Source of the DNA: Ancylostoma caninum
Lineage: Eukaryota; Nematoda; Chromadorea; Rhabditida; Ancylostomatidae
Length of the DNA: 64,000 nucleotides
Direction of reading: 5' to 3'
Assembly: GCA_037903475.1 (NCBI GenBank)
Contig: JBAJFG010000086.1
Span: forward strand, 744,001-808,000
The number at the start of each line of letters is the position of its first letter. Position 1 is the stretch's first letter. The notes beneath the pieces were generated by a model, which was given only the letters and a program-made list of their open reading frames with translations, did no database searches and had not been told where the DNA came from. Positions 21,317 through 33,516 of this stretch are shown here, in pieces. The position numbers were made by a program, and so were the translations under genes.

Positions 21317-24300
21317 CTACGCAAAGATACAAGCGATTTGGTACTCGTTCGTTTTCAGATCGAGACTGCATCCGAATACGTCTTTGTTATCCATCTGAAA
21401 TGAGTGGATTATGGTACTATCAGATAATGTCGCGCTAGACAAAGGTGAGCTCTTACCTTCTTCAATTTCTCTTTCCACTCCTCCTTTATTTCATTCAAGT
21501 TGAGTTTTTCGCTAAAACAATTCTTGGTGAAACTATTAGATGTGAAGAACAAGGTACTCAGAGTTTTACCCTTTTTTGTACAGGACATTTTCTGTTATCT
21601 CAGGAGCAGATCCTGAAGATGAGCTTTCCACAAACTCATGAGCACGCTTTTCCATTTCGCAGGTGTACGTCTTAAAATTCCTTCAATTAACTTAACCAAT
21701 ACCCACCTCCGCGAGTACTCAGGACTTTTTTTTTCAAATTTGGAATCTTTATACGGTGGACGTGTTGCACATTTTTTGGTGATTGTGGGAACTTTCATAT
21801 AGTAGTTAGTTGCTTCCGGACATCGAGCGTTTGGACCGCAGTTGAATCTGCCCACTTTCAACACGTAACGGACGATACAACCCGCCGGTGGGGCGTATCT
21901 GTTTTAACAAATTTTCTTTAGTGGAATTCTCCCAAAATCACCTTATAGGCCCATTTTACACGTGGTCAAGAATATGCTGTCTATTCCGTGCTGTAACGCA
22001 GTACGGTGAGAGTACTGTTAGTACACGGTAAGTACTGTAGATGTATTTCCATCTATATTTGAGTGAAACTTGATACAGTAGGCTTATTTGACATCATAAA
22101 TGATTATGATTTCCAAATTGCGCCGTAGCACATTTTTACAGGGTTACTGCAGCCATATTGTAAATACAGTCTTTATTCCGGAACACATTGAAACCTTGTG
22201 GACAGAGGTTATTTCACATGCTGATCACGAATATAGCATCCAAGTTGCTGAATAGGGTTGGTTTATTGTATGTATTGGGTTGTCGGAAAAGTTTCCCGCC
22301 ACTCTCTTTCTCTTTTAGCAAATCTTTTCGCAATTGTTCAGAAACTTTCTATCCAAAACATGTATGAAGGCTAGGCAATGGTCTTCTCATAGCAAAATTC
22401 CGTTCGCATTCCGTCGCGGTTATGGCTGGAAAAATCGTCATTGACTAGAAGCATGTTCAACTGTTTCTGCTTTGAGAATCCATAAAACACGGTCACGAAA
22501 GCCAAGCGGAAATATACGTCGTAAGATAGACACCTCCACTGGCTCTTACTGCACTATAAATGTTTGGTCCCACAGGTTTTAAGACGGCGATCTCTGCCTG
22601 AGATAGACTAGGGTTTGGTAGACTGGTGGAGTTGGTTGGAGAGCCCCTCCTAGAGCTGTCTGAAGAGAATCCGCGGCGTGATGCCCGTGAGCTAGTGAAG
22701 GGACTTCAATGCTATCATAATGCAATAGCGGTGCGGTCTACATCGCTTCAGAGAGACAAGGGAATACGACTCATGTATTCATCTTGATCTGAGCTGCTAC
22801 AGCTTCAGGTGCTGAGAGATGTGTGCCTAAATTTTTTGACTTTTTCACAGACATTCCCTTCTTGGTTACTAGTGATGAGAAGTGGACTTCCTAGGTGAAT
22901 CACATGAGAAAGTGCGGGTGGCTTGGTCGCTGGCAAGCTGATATTGTAGTGTCAAAACGAGAACTCTATCCACAGAAAGCAATGTTCAGTGTTTGGTGGA
23001 ATTACAGTGGATACAGTGGAACCACTCATTCGCAGCTGCTAACAATAAGCCCCATTGCTACCGTCGGAGTTCCTGTCAATAATGATGCCACCTATATCGT
23101 GTAATTATTGGTTGTGTTGAAAAGGAACAATAAATTCGAAAGGACAGCTCAAAAGTGGTGGGAAACTTTTCCGACAGCGTAATACAGGGTGAGCCAGAAG
23201 TACGGTAACAAACAAAAGGTTGATCAGAAAAAGATTTTCAGAGCAATTTGGGACTTTGTCACATGATTTATATTCAATGACTCCCAACGAACATTATACA
23301 AGAAAACATCTAGAAACACTCTTCATCTGCTAGGAATCAGTGCCCTAGAAATCGAGTAAAGTCGCAAGCCTCGGCGCGCAAATGGTTGAGAAAAAATTTA
23401 TCTACTATTCTTGAAGTTCCTTTCCGGAGATTCCCAACTCCTAAGGGGTTCTAAGGAAGCTTATGTCTCAGGTGCCGTGAAAACCTACTAGCACTCTTGA
23501 GTTAGTTCTGTGCAATTGAGTGACCGCTCAACAAAACAAGTAGGTTCCAAAAGTCATTGTTTTCCCTGTTCTGAACCAGACGAAACCTAAGTTCCTAAGC
23601 ACTGTCCAAGTTGAACGTCCGGAGACGACCTCCCAAGTAAACGTGACTTCAAGGAAGAACATGCTCGTTTCAAAGCAAAACGCGTCTTGTTACCATATTT
23701 ATGGCCCACCCTGTAGTACCCCATAGTCCGAGTGGTACTGTATGCATACCATATGTCCTCAGAAGAGCATTCCGGAGCAAAACTGATGCCACATACGTGA
23801 TCAGCGAGCGAAATAATCCATTTTGTGCAGCTAGACCAGATTCTGAAGAAGTTAACTATGCTGTGCAGCTAGACCAGATTCTGAAGAAGTTAACTATGTA
23901 CAGCTCGTACACTATGAATACGGTAACCCTACGAAAAGTGTCCACAAAAAAAAACAACTTTAACTTCTCACCCTTTTCTCAGCTTTCTCTTTGGGAAAAA
24001 TCACTAATTCGCGTTGATCCAAAGTTGCTCAAAATCCAAAACGTGCGTTGTCGTCAATGTGTTAAGCGATGCAGGCTCACAGCAAGTAGTCACGGGGGGG
24101 GGAGCAGAAATAGTTGCTGTAAGGATGCATGGGGCAGGATATATAGAGGCTTTTTCCCTTAATGTTTGTCTATATTCCCAGGTGGTAACCACATCACCCT
24201 CCCTTGCGGATTGTACACGAGCCGGCGGACGGGCTTGAAAGCTTAGTCTTGTTTCCGTTACGGCGAAACTGGATTAGCCTTACGAGACTTGCTTGGCCGA

Positions 24301-25550
24301 CTGAGGTTTGGCTGAAACTATGCGCCAATGTAATCAATGGTCAGACGAGATGAGTGTAACGCGATGATATGAGGGCGCAGCACGGGTGCGAAAACCCTCT
24401 TTGTCAAAACCATCCTCCATCAAAGTCCGGGGTAGCTCATTTTTGTGGCATTTTCATGGTTTTGGTGTCAATAGAGGATGACATGCCTTGTTCCTGCCCT
24501 CTCCGTAGCAGGATAGGCGTAGCGTGATCATCAGATCATATGCGGCAATGCGCGGAATGGACGCGCCAACTCGAACACTTTTGCAATTATTGCATGTGCA
24601 AGTGTCATGGCAGGAGAAATGGTTTCCTTCTCTTCCAAACTGCTCGATTGCCTGAGCCGATAAAAAACTCACCGGGCCGAAAACTTGTCTCTTGCTGTTA
24701 AGTATGTCAATATATAGCAGCCTTCGAACGGTCCTAGTGAGCGCTTTGCTTCCTAACTCCCGACATCGGGGGATCAAGCTATCCAGAGCATTCGTCGCTC
24801 CTTCAGCAGAACAAGCGATTGCGAGAAGATAAAAGACCTGTAAAAACCACAAATATGTTTTAGACTGGTCTTGAGGGATACCTGAACTAGGACCCCAGGG
24901 ACTGTCACCTGAACCTGGGCCTGAACGTATCGTACAATACCCTTGAGAGCTCTTCTCTAATCTCACAACTACATTTTAGATTTTGCTGAGTTCTAAAACC
25001 ATTGCGTGAAAATTCTGGGGATCATTAATGACTATATACTCATAGACCACAGCATGCTTGCAACGGCAGGGAGCCTGTTGGCTACATGTTCATTTCTCGA
25101 AACTATTCGCTTCAGATTATATTGTTGGAGCAGCGATCCCAGATCCAGTTGCGGCGAATCGGTCGCTCATACAAATTTTAGTCGTGATGTTACTCGACTA
25201 GCGACTGGTTGCAACTGTACCCAGAGTCCCTTCTTTGTCTTTTTTGAATACTAGTACGGCGACTACGGATACAAGCCATTTTGCAGAAGATATGCGTCCT
25301 CGTATACTCGACTTATTGTGAAGAAATCACATGTGCGCAGGATGAACAAGAAAGGAATGCACTGTGGCATGCACACAAGATCGTAGCATAGCGAAGTGGT
25401 AAAGGGCCCGCAGTCGACCACTTTATCCACTTTAACACCAGGCATGGAAAATTCTGCAGGATGTCAGTAGAACCCCACATAATTCCTGAACATTTTCGAG
25501 GATAATGTGTAGACGAAACTTACGCAGGCAATGACAATGAGACGGGACAT
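21317..25550 (-). CDS. Gene H: diverged CAP/SCP-like secreted protein
   Basis: Five exons: 25524-25550, 24673-24837, 21570-21670, 21457-21511 and 21317-21394 (27+165+101+55+78 bp = 141 codons plus stop). Exons 3-5 have exactly the lengths and phases of genes A-C. Exons 1-2 encode a clear signal peptide (MSRLIVIAC-VFYLLAIACSAEG), then LIPRC, a TVRRLLYIDILNSKRQ helix (compare CAP HNxxR), YTCEMEKRAHEFV, ENVLYKKG, EEWKEKLKK and FGCSLDLKTNEYQIACIFA. Mature cysteines C34, C68, C125 and C138 match those of A-C. All donors are GT here. Intron 2 is 3.0 kb and holds a mariner remnant and a TIR element; the other introns are 24838-25523, 21512-21569 and 21395-21456. ATAAAA lies at 25592-25597, about 45 bp upstream of the ATG. 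Family call is inference; the gene model is strong by comparison. Confidence 0.75.
22275..23182 (+). mobile_element. Mariner element remnant in gene H intron 2
   Basis: Left end TTGGGTTGTCGGAAAAGTTT and right end, inverted, TTACGCTGTCGGAAAAGTTT; flanking TA at 22273-22274 and 23183-23184. Inside, plus-strand transposase scraps include LVTSDEKW (around 22860, the mariner DEKW block), GRWQADIVVSKRELYPQKAM and FSVWWNYSG (around 22925-23010). A stop follows the DEKW block and several frames are broken. At 908 bp it is shorter than a usual mariner of about 1.3 kb, so it is internally deleted and inactive. Confidence 0.85.
23185..23713. mobile_element. 529-bp non-autonomous TIR element abutting the mariner
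   Basis: Ends CAGGGTGAGCCAGAAGTACG and, inverted, CAGGGTGGGCCATAAATATG; flanked by TA at 23183-23184 and 23714-23715. The left TA is shared with the mariner right end. No transposase motif inside. TA target and CAGGG ends suggest the Tc1/mariner superfamily. Confidence 0.8.
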
Positions 25551-25768
25551 TGCTGAAACGAGTTATTGAACTGTTTGTGTTTTCAAACTCCTTTTATGTG
25601 CAGTCGAATGACAGCGCTAATCCTGTACAAGGATAATTGGTGATAACAAATGTCCAACTGTTCATTTTTTTGTTCAACAGCCAGTAAAACTGAGACTTTC
25701 CAATTCTAGACCATGATAATAAGGGCTAAACACGCAATCACTTTCTTGTTATAAGTATCTGCGATCTA

Positions 25769-25902
25769 CAGTCGCGTCGGTAGGATGTGAAAATTTTTAC
25801 GGAATTTGCGGGATTTTCGTATAACTTCTTTCAGAATGAAAAGACTTATACTTAAAACCACCCAAATCCCGCAAAAATGTTCACATCCTAGCGACGGGAC
25901 TG
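25769..25902. mobile_element. 134-bp MITE with near-perfect TIRs
   Basis: Begins CAGTCGCGTCGGTAGGATGT and ends with the near-inverse; TIRs of about 40 bp, flanked by TA on both sides (25767-25768, 25903-25904). Non-coding. It shares the CAGTC terminal motif with the 1.19-kb element at 46.1 kb. Confidence 0.8.
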
Positions 25903-25904
25903 TA

Positions 25905-28500
25905 GAATTGTTTGTTCAAACGGGCAGAGCAGGAATTCATTTATACCGATCTGCTAGAGTATCTCATCTGCCTACATTTTGGTGAGAGACCTAGATTGTA
26001 TCTAGTCAAAGAATGTACTTGAACACGAAGCTGATCTCCTCAGCGCTGCTGCGGGAACGACAGCGCGTCTGATTATTGAAGAGAAAGACCTATTTGTGCT
26101 AGTGTTTCTGCTTCTAGTAGTGGATACAGTGTGGATGTGGTTCATTGATGACTTGCAAGTTTTAGAGAGATTTCTATAGAATCCTGGGAAATACGATGCA
26201 CTCTCCAAGAATTTCTCCCGAGGTCTGTTCAGGTGAACAGTTTCCCACAGTCCATGGCTTCTCCAAAACATTATTTGCTGCACCTCACAGAAGATAGACT
26301 TACACAAATATACGATATACGACCGAAGAAAGCTCAATGCTGCTTGATGATGTGCTCGGCTTAGTACGATACAATGAAGAGAGACAACTGATAACGTTTG
26401 TGAGTTTACCCAGTCAAAATTTCTGCCTTCTTGTGGGGTAAAATTTCAGCAGCAGAGTAGCGGAATTTCTACAGAAGGTTGATGGAGTTTCTGCAGCAGT
26501 GGAGCAGAAAAACCGTCACGTCACCTATGGAAATTTTGGTATTCTGCTGCGAAAATTCCGGTTCAGTGTCTGAGTTACGTAGAAATCGTAATAGAATTGA
26601 TAAGATGGTGAGGGTATCAGGTATCATTACTCAGACATTCCGATTGCTAGAGTAAGGAATTCACGATGCAAAATTCATACTCTTGAATGACGAAGAAGGG
26701 TAAGGGATGTTTGTACTGTTTGTAAAGTCCTAAGTGGCAGGATGAAAAACGATGTAATGAAGTTTTACAATATAATTCCATCAAAAGCAAGAGGTGGTTC
26801 GGAGAAAATTTCTAATGCAGGTGGAAGAACAACACTAGGCGGGGAAGTTTCACATGTCGTGTACGATCTCCAAAGTACTTTTCTTTCGAAGGCAGTGTGT
26901 CTCCTCGTTTTGTGGGTTGTAGATAACAAGAAACTCTGGACCTCGTCGTCACGCTAATTTCAATGATTTACGACAAAACAAGTAAGAGTGAGAAAACCCC
27001 GTCTTTGGAGGATCCGAAAGCACAGCTCACGGACCACTTGGGCGGAGCGGCTGTCCGCCACGTCTGCAGCGTTGGCCACACGTCAGCATTTGTCCGATTG
27101 ATGAGATTAACGACTCCACGCGTCCACTCAGCTCGACAAACTGTTCCAAAAAACAAAAACATTCCCAAAAACGGGTTTAAAGTCCGTTTTCTAACATTTT
27201 ATGTATACCGCTGGATTCAGAGTGTCGACTGGATTCAGAATCTGCTAAAATCTCATACACGAAAACGAGGTGACACAGTACCTTTAAACACCGGGATTCT
27301 AAAAGGTTTTTGTATCAATAGTGCAACGAGTGGATTTCTGTGTGCTTTACTCGGCCTTACTCGATTAAGTCAGGTGATGTCATTGTCTTTTCCACATTTA
27401 CCTGTGATAAATAGTAGTAATTTACAATCTAGTAGAATTCACAAATGTGGAAATCACAGACCTTGAGATTGACTAATAGTAGCGATAGGGCCCAGACTTG
27501 TTGGGACATGACACTCAGTAATTCATTTATACATATACTTATGTCATGAAAGGGTACGGAAGAAGAGGTATCTGCTCAGTTTAGTACTGATTCATTTCAG
27601 CTCTGTCCTATCATTGATGCAAAAGTCTCTTGCTCGTCAGTACATGTAAATGGTATGGTTCTGGTTGCCAGTTATCACAAAATAGCGCACAAATAGCACT
27701 GCGCATCTTCCAACTATATATGAAAAAAAAACGCAAACATACCATAAAGTGCTGAGTTGTTTTCTTGGTTATTTTATCTCTGGAAAGATTTCAGTGTTCA
27801 ATGGAACCCTAAGGAAATTCTCCAGAATTGCCCACGACATCGCTGTTTGTATTATCAAATCAATTGAGGATTAGGATCTGAGCCTGTTTCACCTATCTCG
27901 GCGTTTTTAAACCTCTCCCTAGGCTCCTCGGGATGGTAGGAGTGGTGTGTTACAATAGGCAGGGAGAGAGGCTTATATACCTAAGGGAGAGGTGGAAGAT
28001 CTAGATTAGCAAAAAATGTCAAAAAGATGACATGAGAAAGCACGTCTTATTAGCCATTGCTTCGCAGCCGTGCTATGGGGAGGAAACGGGCCGAGAATTC
28101 CGGGCCTCTACATTATAGTGGATTTCCAATAGCGGAACGTATGGTCTCGCCTACATGGCAAACTGCATTTTTGTGTAGGAGGGTAAGGAATTTATTGTGA
28201 AAATTCACAAGAAATTTCAGGTTCCCATCAACTGTTTAAATTTATACTGTGGGGATGAAAAGACAGGGGGAATTTCTTATGTAAGCCCCATTTATTTCAA
28301 TTTCGACTGCATTTTCCAAGAAAACTAAGAAAATACGAATGCTCTTGGGCAATTATCCACGTGCGGAGGCATTTCTTGGATGTTTTCGAGGAGTGACCGA
28401 AATCGAAGGCCCGTAATGTGTTATATGGCCGCCGGCGATGAGGAGAATGTGAAGCAGCCGGAGGTTCTCGATCGATAACGGCCACCGGAGCCGAGGGCAC
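25905..28500. other. Intergenic; minor inverted repeat near 26.44-26.57 kb
   Basis: An imperfect inverted repeat of about 30 bp (AAAATTTCAGCAGCAGA against its inverse) flanks about 26440-26572. A 167-codon open frame (26963-27466, plus) has no recognised domain and no splice context. 28380-28520 is GC-richer, immediately upstream of the InaF gene, and may be promoter DNA. Confidence 0.4.
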
Positions 28501-28738
28501 GATGGCTGCTCCTCCCGCATCCTGGGAATTCACCTCCCCGGCTATTCTTTCTCGGAGCCATTGCTATAATTTTGGTCATTTTGTCGTGATATTTATTGAA
28601 TCAATCTTTTATCTTTTTTTTTCTAATTCCATCACTCAGGGGAATTATAGGAAGAGTTTACGACTTTTACGGTCTGCTTCTCTTTTTGAAATTTTCTCTC
28701 GTCCATTTTTCTCCCATCAAAATAGCGAAGTTTTCCAG

Positions 28739-31700
28739 ATGAACAACTGCTCCAGCAATTATTCTACGCGGTTACGCAGTCGAACGAAGCAACCTGTTTA
28801 CACTTCTGATAAAAGGGCCAAATTTACGCAGAGGGAGAACAAAAAGTAAGTCAATTTTTGAACCTCTCTATGCCCACTTATTTATTATTCTGCTCAACTA
28901 GCTGTCTGTACGCTTTTTTACTCACTTATTGAAGTTACTATTAAATTTGTGCTTTAAGCGATTATCTAAAGGAGAATTTTTCGCTCCAAGCTGGCTGTAA
29001 ACTCAGATATGTGAGGAAAATTCGTCGGCACAGAAAAATAACTTGAGGTGCCGGAAAAAATTCCGCTGAGCATGTTCTGCACGTGTGGAACCACGTTAGC
29101 AGTACATCCTTCTGGATCGAAGTAAATTTATTTTCTTTCTTATAACTTGTATACTGTTGGTTATATCCTGTAACAGATAAAAAATGTAAATGTAGATGTA
29201 AATTTGGAAGTGAAATGGGGAAAGGCGATCCGCAAGTGTTCCTCTCACGTTCAAAAATGAATATAACCCTCTCAACTATTATAGAAGCACCTGTGCAAAT
29301 TACCGTGGTTGTAAAAGTGAAAATCATCCTAAAAATTGTGAAAATGGGTCACCATCCAGGGAAGGTATTAAGTCGTCAAGTATGAAATGTATGATTTTAT
29401 GAGCGGTCAGTTTGGCAACCTCTATCATCGAAGTTTTATTGAATCACGTCTCATCTTTCTATTCGTTAGGGGGTACGCCCTCCCTCTTTCGAAATAACGT
29501 CCTTGATTTCTGATCAGTTTTCAAATTTTTGTTTGACAGCATTTTTTGTAGAACAGCTCAAAGATGAGAAATCGTGTCGTTTTGGAACATAGGTTCCATT
29601 TTCCAGCTATCAGAGCAAGAAAGCTGGAAACATCAGGGCAGTGTCAAGGGACATTTCTTTGTTTGGAAAGTTCTGGAAGCCGTAGCCGAAGCGAATAGGA
29701 GTGAAACTAGGTGGACGTAAGCAGCGATCAAGTAGTGACCTTTATTATCCAATAATAATTAGTTGTTCAAGTCAATACGACCACTAAAAGTGGTTCGGTA
29801 AACGAATTTTTCCCAGTCTGACCCTCAAAAATGGGTGCCAAACCTTGACTCTTTTTCACAAGTCCTTGCTACTTAAGCCAGAGGAGCAAGGATGGGAACC
29901 CATCTGCCTCTCACTGTACTGGCTGACCTTGCTCTATTTGACCACAACTCCTTCCAGAGATTAGCTCATTTATTGCTGGAAAAAATGTTTGATTTTAAAC
30001 CTGATGTTGATAACGCTCTTCGCTACTTGATCGCCTCTACCTTTCCATGCTTCTAAGCTGTTGGCGCAAGCAAGCCACCATTAAGGAGGCAAGGTTTTCC
30101 CGATAGTACTGATGCATATTTGGATTATTTGGATGTCTTATACCGCATTTCGCTTTAGAAATAAAACTCAAAATCGTCTCATTCAAAATCAAACGTTTCA
30201 TACTTGACGACCTAATACTACTCAGAATCAGTACGCTTAAGTACGTTTCTCATCCATTTTTAATTTTTCGGCCGGCTAATCAATATTATGGAATTTATCA
30301 TCATGGGACTTTCACTCCGACCATTTCTTTTCATGCTGTTCATCGGCAGCACCCCTAATCCTTTGCCGAAAATTCTCACATAATTATTGTGTGGTAATCC
30401 CAGAAAACTATGCGAAAATTAAACAGACTACCACAAATTTTTACTTGTTTGCCAACACGGCAACGGTTGAATATTGGATTATTGAGCTCCATGCAGGTGC
30501 CTGTCTAGGGTATGTGGACCTATGCATAAAATTGAGTTCTGGAACTCGATGAAAATGCCCCATGGAAATTCCCGAAAACGAGAGACACTCTGGAAATTCT
30601 TAGAACAGTCGTTCTGGTGGAGGAGTCCAGGTTTTCTTCGGATTTCTGCGCCTGGTTGTATTATAGGATCAGCTTCAATCACTGTTGTTATTAATTCATT
30701 GAGCATACATGTGACAATTCTGATGTTTTTTTTTTGCATTTCGAGCTCCACCACTGTGAAGGATTTCTAACACTCACTGGAAATAAAAGATTATGGGAGA
30801 GTAGTCCAGGAATTTCCTGTTCCCGCTTAGATATTTCTAAGCTTTGCTCCTATTGGTCCATTATGTCACTTGTGTTCTTGAACACTAGGTTTTCGAATGT
30901 AGGGTTGAGATTTTCCCAGTTTTCTAGCGAGATAAAGCCCCTTCTTCGAAAGGCAGGGGATGGTAGCCTGCCAGAGCATCCTTACAGCAGATTCACTTCC
31001 CCTGATCCAGGCGAATTATGTATTGGTTCTTTCTTAAGCCAAAAGTCTGCTCTATTTTTCAGGTGGATCCGTTTCGTAACAGTGCTCGGCTACATTTTCT
31101 TCGTCTCTTTGCCGGCTGTATCACTAAGCGTCTATTACGTTTACATATGGGATCCAGGATACATAAACAAAGTTAGTTCCCTGCATCACATCCTTTCTTA
31201 TCATATTTTAGAATTTTTTCTCCGAATTTTCTCATATTTTTGGAGCTTCAGTGGAATTAACATCGCTTTCAGTTCCCAGCTGAAGTGATCAACGCCTCTG
31301 CTCCTGTGCACATGTCACCCATTCTTTCTTCTCGACTGGAAAGGGACACTTCATATTCGCAGGGCCCGTCTAGTGTGGGTCCGACGAGCGAATCGTGTCC
31401 ATCTTGTAGAGCTCAGACGGTTGATCTCGCTGCGATTCTGGCTGAAGGTAACTTAGTTTACTTACTTACTTGTTTGTTCACTTATTTTTCGCTCATTTCT
31501 ACTTGTCTTAATATTCCTCCTGGTATTCTGTAAGCTTCAATGTGTTACTAAGAAAAAAGTTAATATAATAATATGAATTACTTCTTAATCATCACTGTGA
31601 TAGTGTAAATTACGTACTTTCCAATCACTTTTCCGCCGTCAATGGGACAAAACTACATGGCTTTTTAGGACTGATCGAGCTCATTTTGCTCACATTCATT

Positions 31701-32309
31701 TGAGAATGTTCCATTCTCTTTCAGATAGTTTTATAGGACTAGTGTGTGTCTAATTCTAGTCACAATTTGTATTTTATAGAACTAGCAACATTTTTGGGCG
31801 TTTTTTTTGACAAGTGAAGCAGTTTGTTTTTGTTATAGCAAACATATTTACTAGTATTTCAAGTTTTTAACTCCGTTTATCTATCTATTCAATACTTAAT
31901 ATTTTATTTATTTTTTTTCATAAGTTACGGAATACATTCACAAGCAATCAGTCCCTAATAATAATACCTACTACTACGAGGATTGAAAGTGTGTGCATCC
32001 AGGTTTAGGGAATAGATAGCATGAAGATTTTGCGCTTCTCATGACATTTTCTCATAATTCTACCCTCTTTCTTGAATTCTTCCCACGTCTCATTTTTGCC
32101 TAATGCGTAGTTTTTGCATCTGTCTTGCTGTATTTGACTAATCCACAGCTGTTTGGTGATGTTTCTCAAGCATGAACGCATCGCACATCCGATGCAAGCT
32201 AGACATTGCCCCTAAATCAAATATTTCAGGCTCAAAATCAATGGAAACGTCTGCCGAGGCATCTCATGGACCTCCGCACGGGCCCGATCTGCGCGTGAAA
32301 GCAGGATGA
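28739..32309 (+). CDS. InaF-motif (TRP-channel-associated) membrane protein
   Basis: Four exons: 28739-28845, 31063-31171, 31273-31447 and 32230-32309 (107+109+175+80 bp = 156 residues). All introns are GT-AG and phases fit (2, 0, 1). Exon 2 encodes the diagnostic InaF helix: KWIRFVTVLGYIFFVSLPA followed by LSVYYVYIWDPGYINK (residues about 36-72), one transmembrane segment. The N-terminus (1-35) is polar and basic. The C-terminal tail is Ser/Pro-rich with a CPSC pair at 114-117 and no second TM. Length is close to mammalian INAFM1/INAFM2. In Drosophila, InaF proteins bind and support TRP channels, so a similar partner role is inferred here. The start chosen follows TTTTCCAG directly, possibly a trans-splice site; an in-frame ATG at 28502 would add 79 residues. 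AATAAA lies at 32611. Confidence 0.87.
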
Positions 32310-32748
32310 TCTCTCCTTGTGCCCAATCCATTGTATTATACATTCACTAAATTGCAATAACCACTGTATATACAACATTTAGATGTTTCTGGAACACTTG
32401 TAGAAGGTGTTCCAGGAGTTTAGATCCCTTCCAAGCACATGATTCCGTTTTGGTGCTGTATACGAGTAGCTTGTATTGCACGTACATTAATTTGTATCTA
32501 CAGATAACTCACATTTATTTTTATTCAATAACGTTTGCCTGTATAAAAATGCATAAAGACGATACATGCACATTATTTTGTAAGAAAAAACATGTTGCAA
32601 TAATCACGCGAATAAAAAAATTCAAATCTACCCGTGTTGTCTCTAAAAATTACGAGAAAAATAAGCCAAACAAAGCAGCTGAACACTGAGAACGATAGGC
32701 ACGTAATGCATGAGGCGGATTAAAGCTAGACGCAGTCGAAACCAGCCA

Positions 32749-33291
32749 TCAAATGGCTAAGTAAATGCAAGAGCCGTGTCGCTTCTGGGCAGGGACGTAG
32801 AGAGTCATGTTACTCTGCTTCTCTAGGCCCTTCCAGACTGAGCAGTGGTCTCGAGGGGAATTCAAGGTGGTAAGTGTTCGATTGGAGATGCAGGGATGGC
32901 TGAAGTGCAGACGGCCCCATTTCACGAAATCCATTGGAGCAAAAGGTAACAGACGCAGAGAATGGCACCCACCACTCTCGTTCTTTAGATTCTGACCGAC
33001 AAGGCCCGCGTGGATTTTAGGTGATTTAAGCGTGAACAGCGGAAAAAAATTCTTGCTACCTTGCTTACAAAATTCTATGCGCCTTCCAGAGAAAAAAATC
33101 CGGGAATTGGTGCTGAATTTGAGTGGATCCTCTTTAACTTTACGAGATTTCTCCGTGCTTTCACAAAATTCCCGTCTATCATCACTTCGAACTCGATTAG
33201 AGCTGGTTTCGACTGCATTCATCATGATTTTGGTCGAAAACGACAATAATTTGGAACAGTTGTCAGGTGCGGGCGTGTGACAGTTGTCCAC
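32749..33291 (-). CDS. Unsupported 180-codon open frame (hypothetical)
   Basis: An uninterrupted minus-strand frame lies between the InaF gene and the 3' end of the GPCR gene. No domain, signal peptide or membrane segment is recognised, and two plus-strand frames are also open across the same bases. It could be chance, a decayed repeat, or a small gene. Position just downstream of the GPCR poly(A) signal on the same strand is compatible with an independent unit. Confidence 0.2.
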   Translation of the reverse strand: MDNCHTPAPDNCSKLLSFSTKIMMNAVETSSNRVRSDDRREFCESTEKSRKVKEDPLKFSTNSRIFFSGRRIEFCKQGSKNFFPLFTLKSPKIHAGLVGQNLKNESGGCHSLRLLPFAPMDFVKWGRLHFSHPCISNRTLTTLNSPRDHCSVWKGLEKQSNMTLYVPAQKRHGSCIYLAI

Positions 33292-33464
33292 TCCACCTTA
33301 GACGAATTCTATTTTGCCAAAGCTTGGCGACTCATTCTCCACGTTTACAATTGACTCGGCAGTGAGTTGTGCGTTCTCGATCAGTGTCATCCTTCTTGAC
33401 ATTCGCTTGTGTGTCCAGAGTTGAGCTAGAATATTCAATTTTTGCTCTCATATGATTTCCTTCT

Positions 33465-33470
33465 TTTATT
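33465..33470 (-). terminator. Poly(A) signal of the GPCR gene
   Basis: AATAAA on the minus strand, about 47 bp after the GPCR stop codon. Confidence 0.6.
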
Positions 33471-33516
33471 TTCATGGAATATGAAAAAAAATCACATTTA
33501 CTACGTATGATCCTGT

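Noticed and set aside
21714..21899. Cysteine-containing minus frame (YAPPAGCIV...RFNCGPNARC) considered as an extra exon of gene H
   Set aside because: It needs an incoming phase that exon 2 does not provide and leaves an intron of only about 32 bp. The five-exon model without it matches A-C exactly.
24454..24966. 170-codon minus-strand frame
   Set aside because: It reads through both splice sites of gene H exon 2. The inner 165 bp is the exon; the rest is intron.
26963..27466. 167-codon plus-strand frame
   Set aside because: No domain, no signal, no splice partners; composition looks like non-coding AT-rich DNA with one GC-rich patch.
30734..31288. 184-codon plus frame containing the InaF helix
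   Set aside because: Only 31063-31171 is exon. Upstream residues are intron, because exon 1 joins in phase at the TTTTTCAG before 31063.
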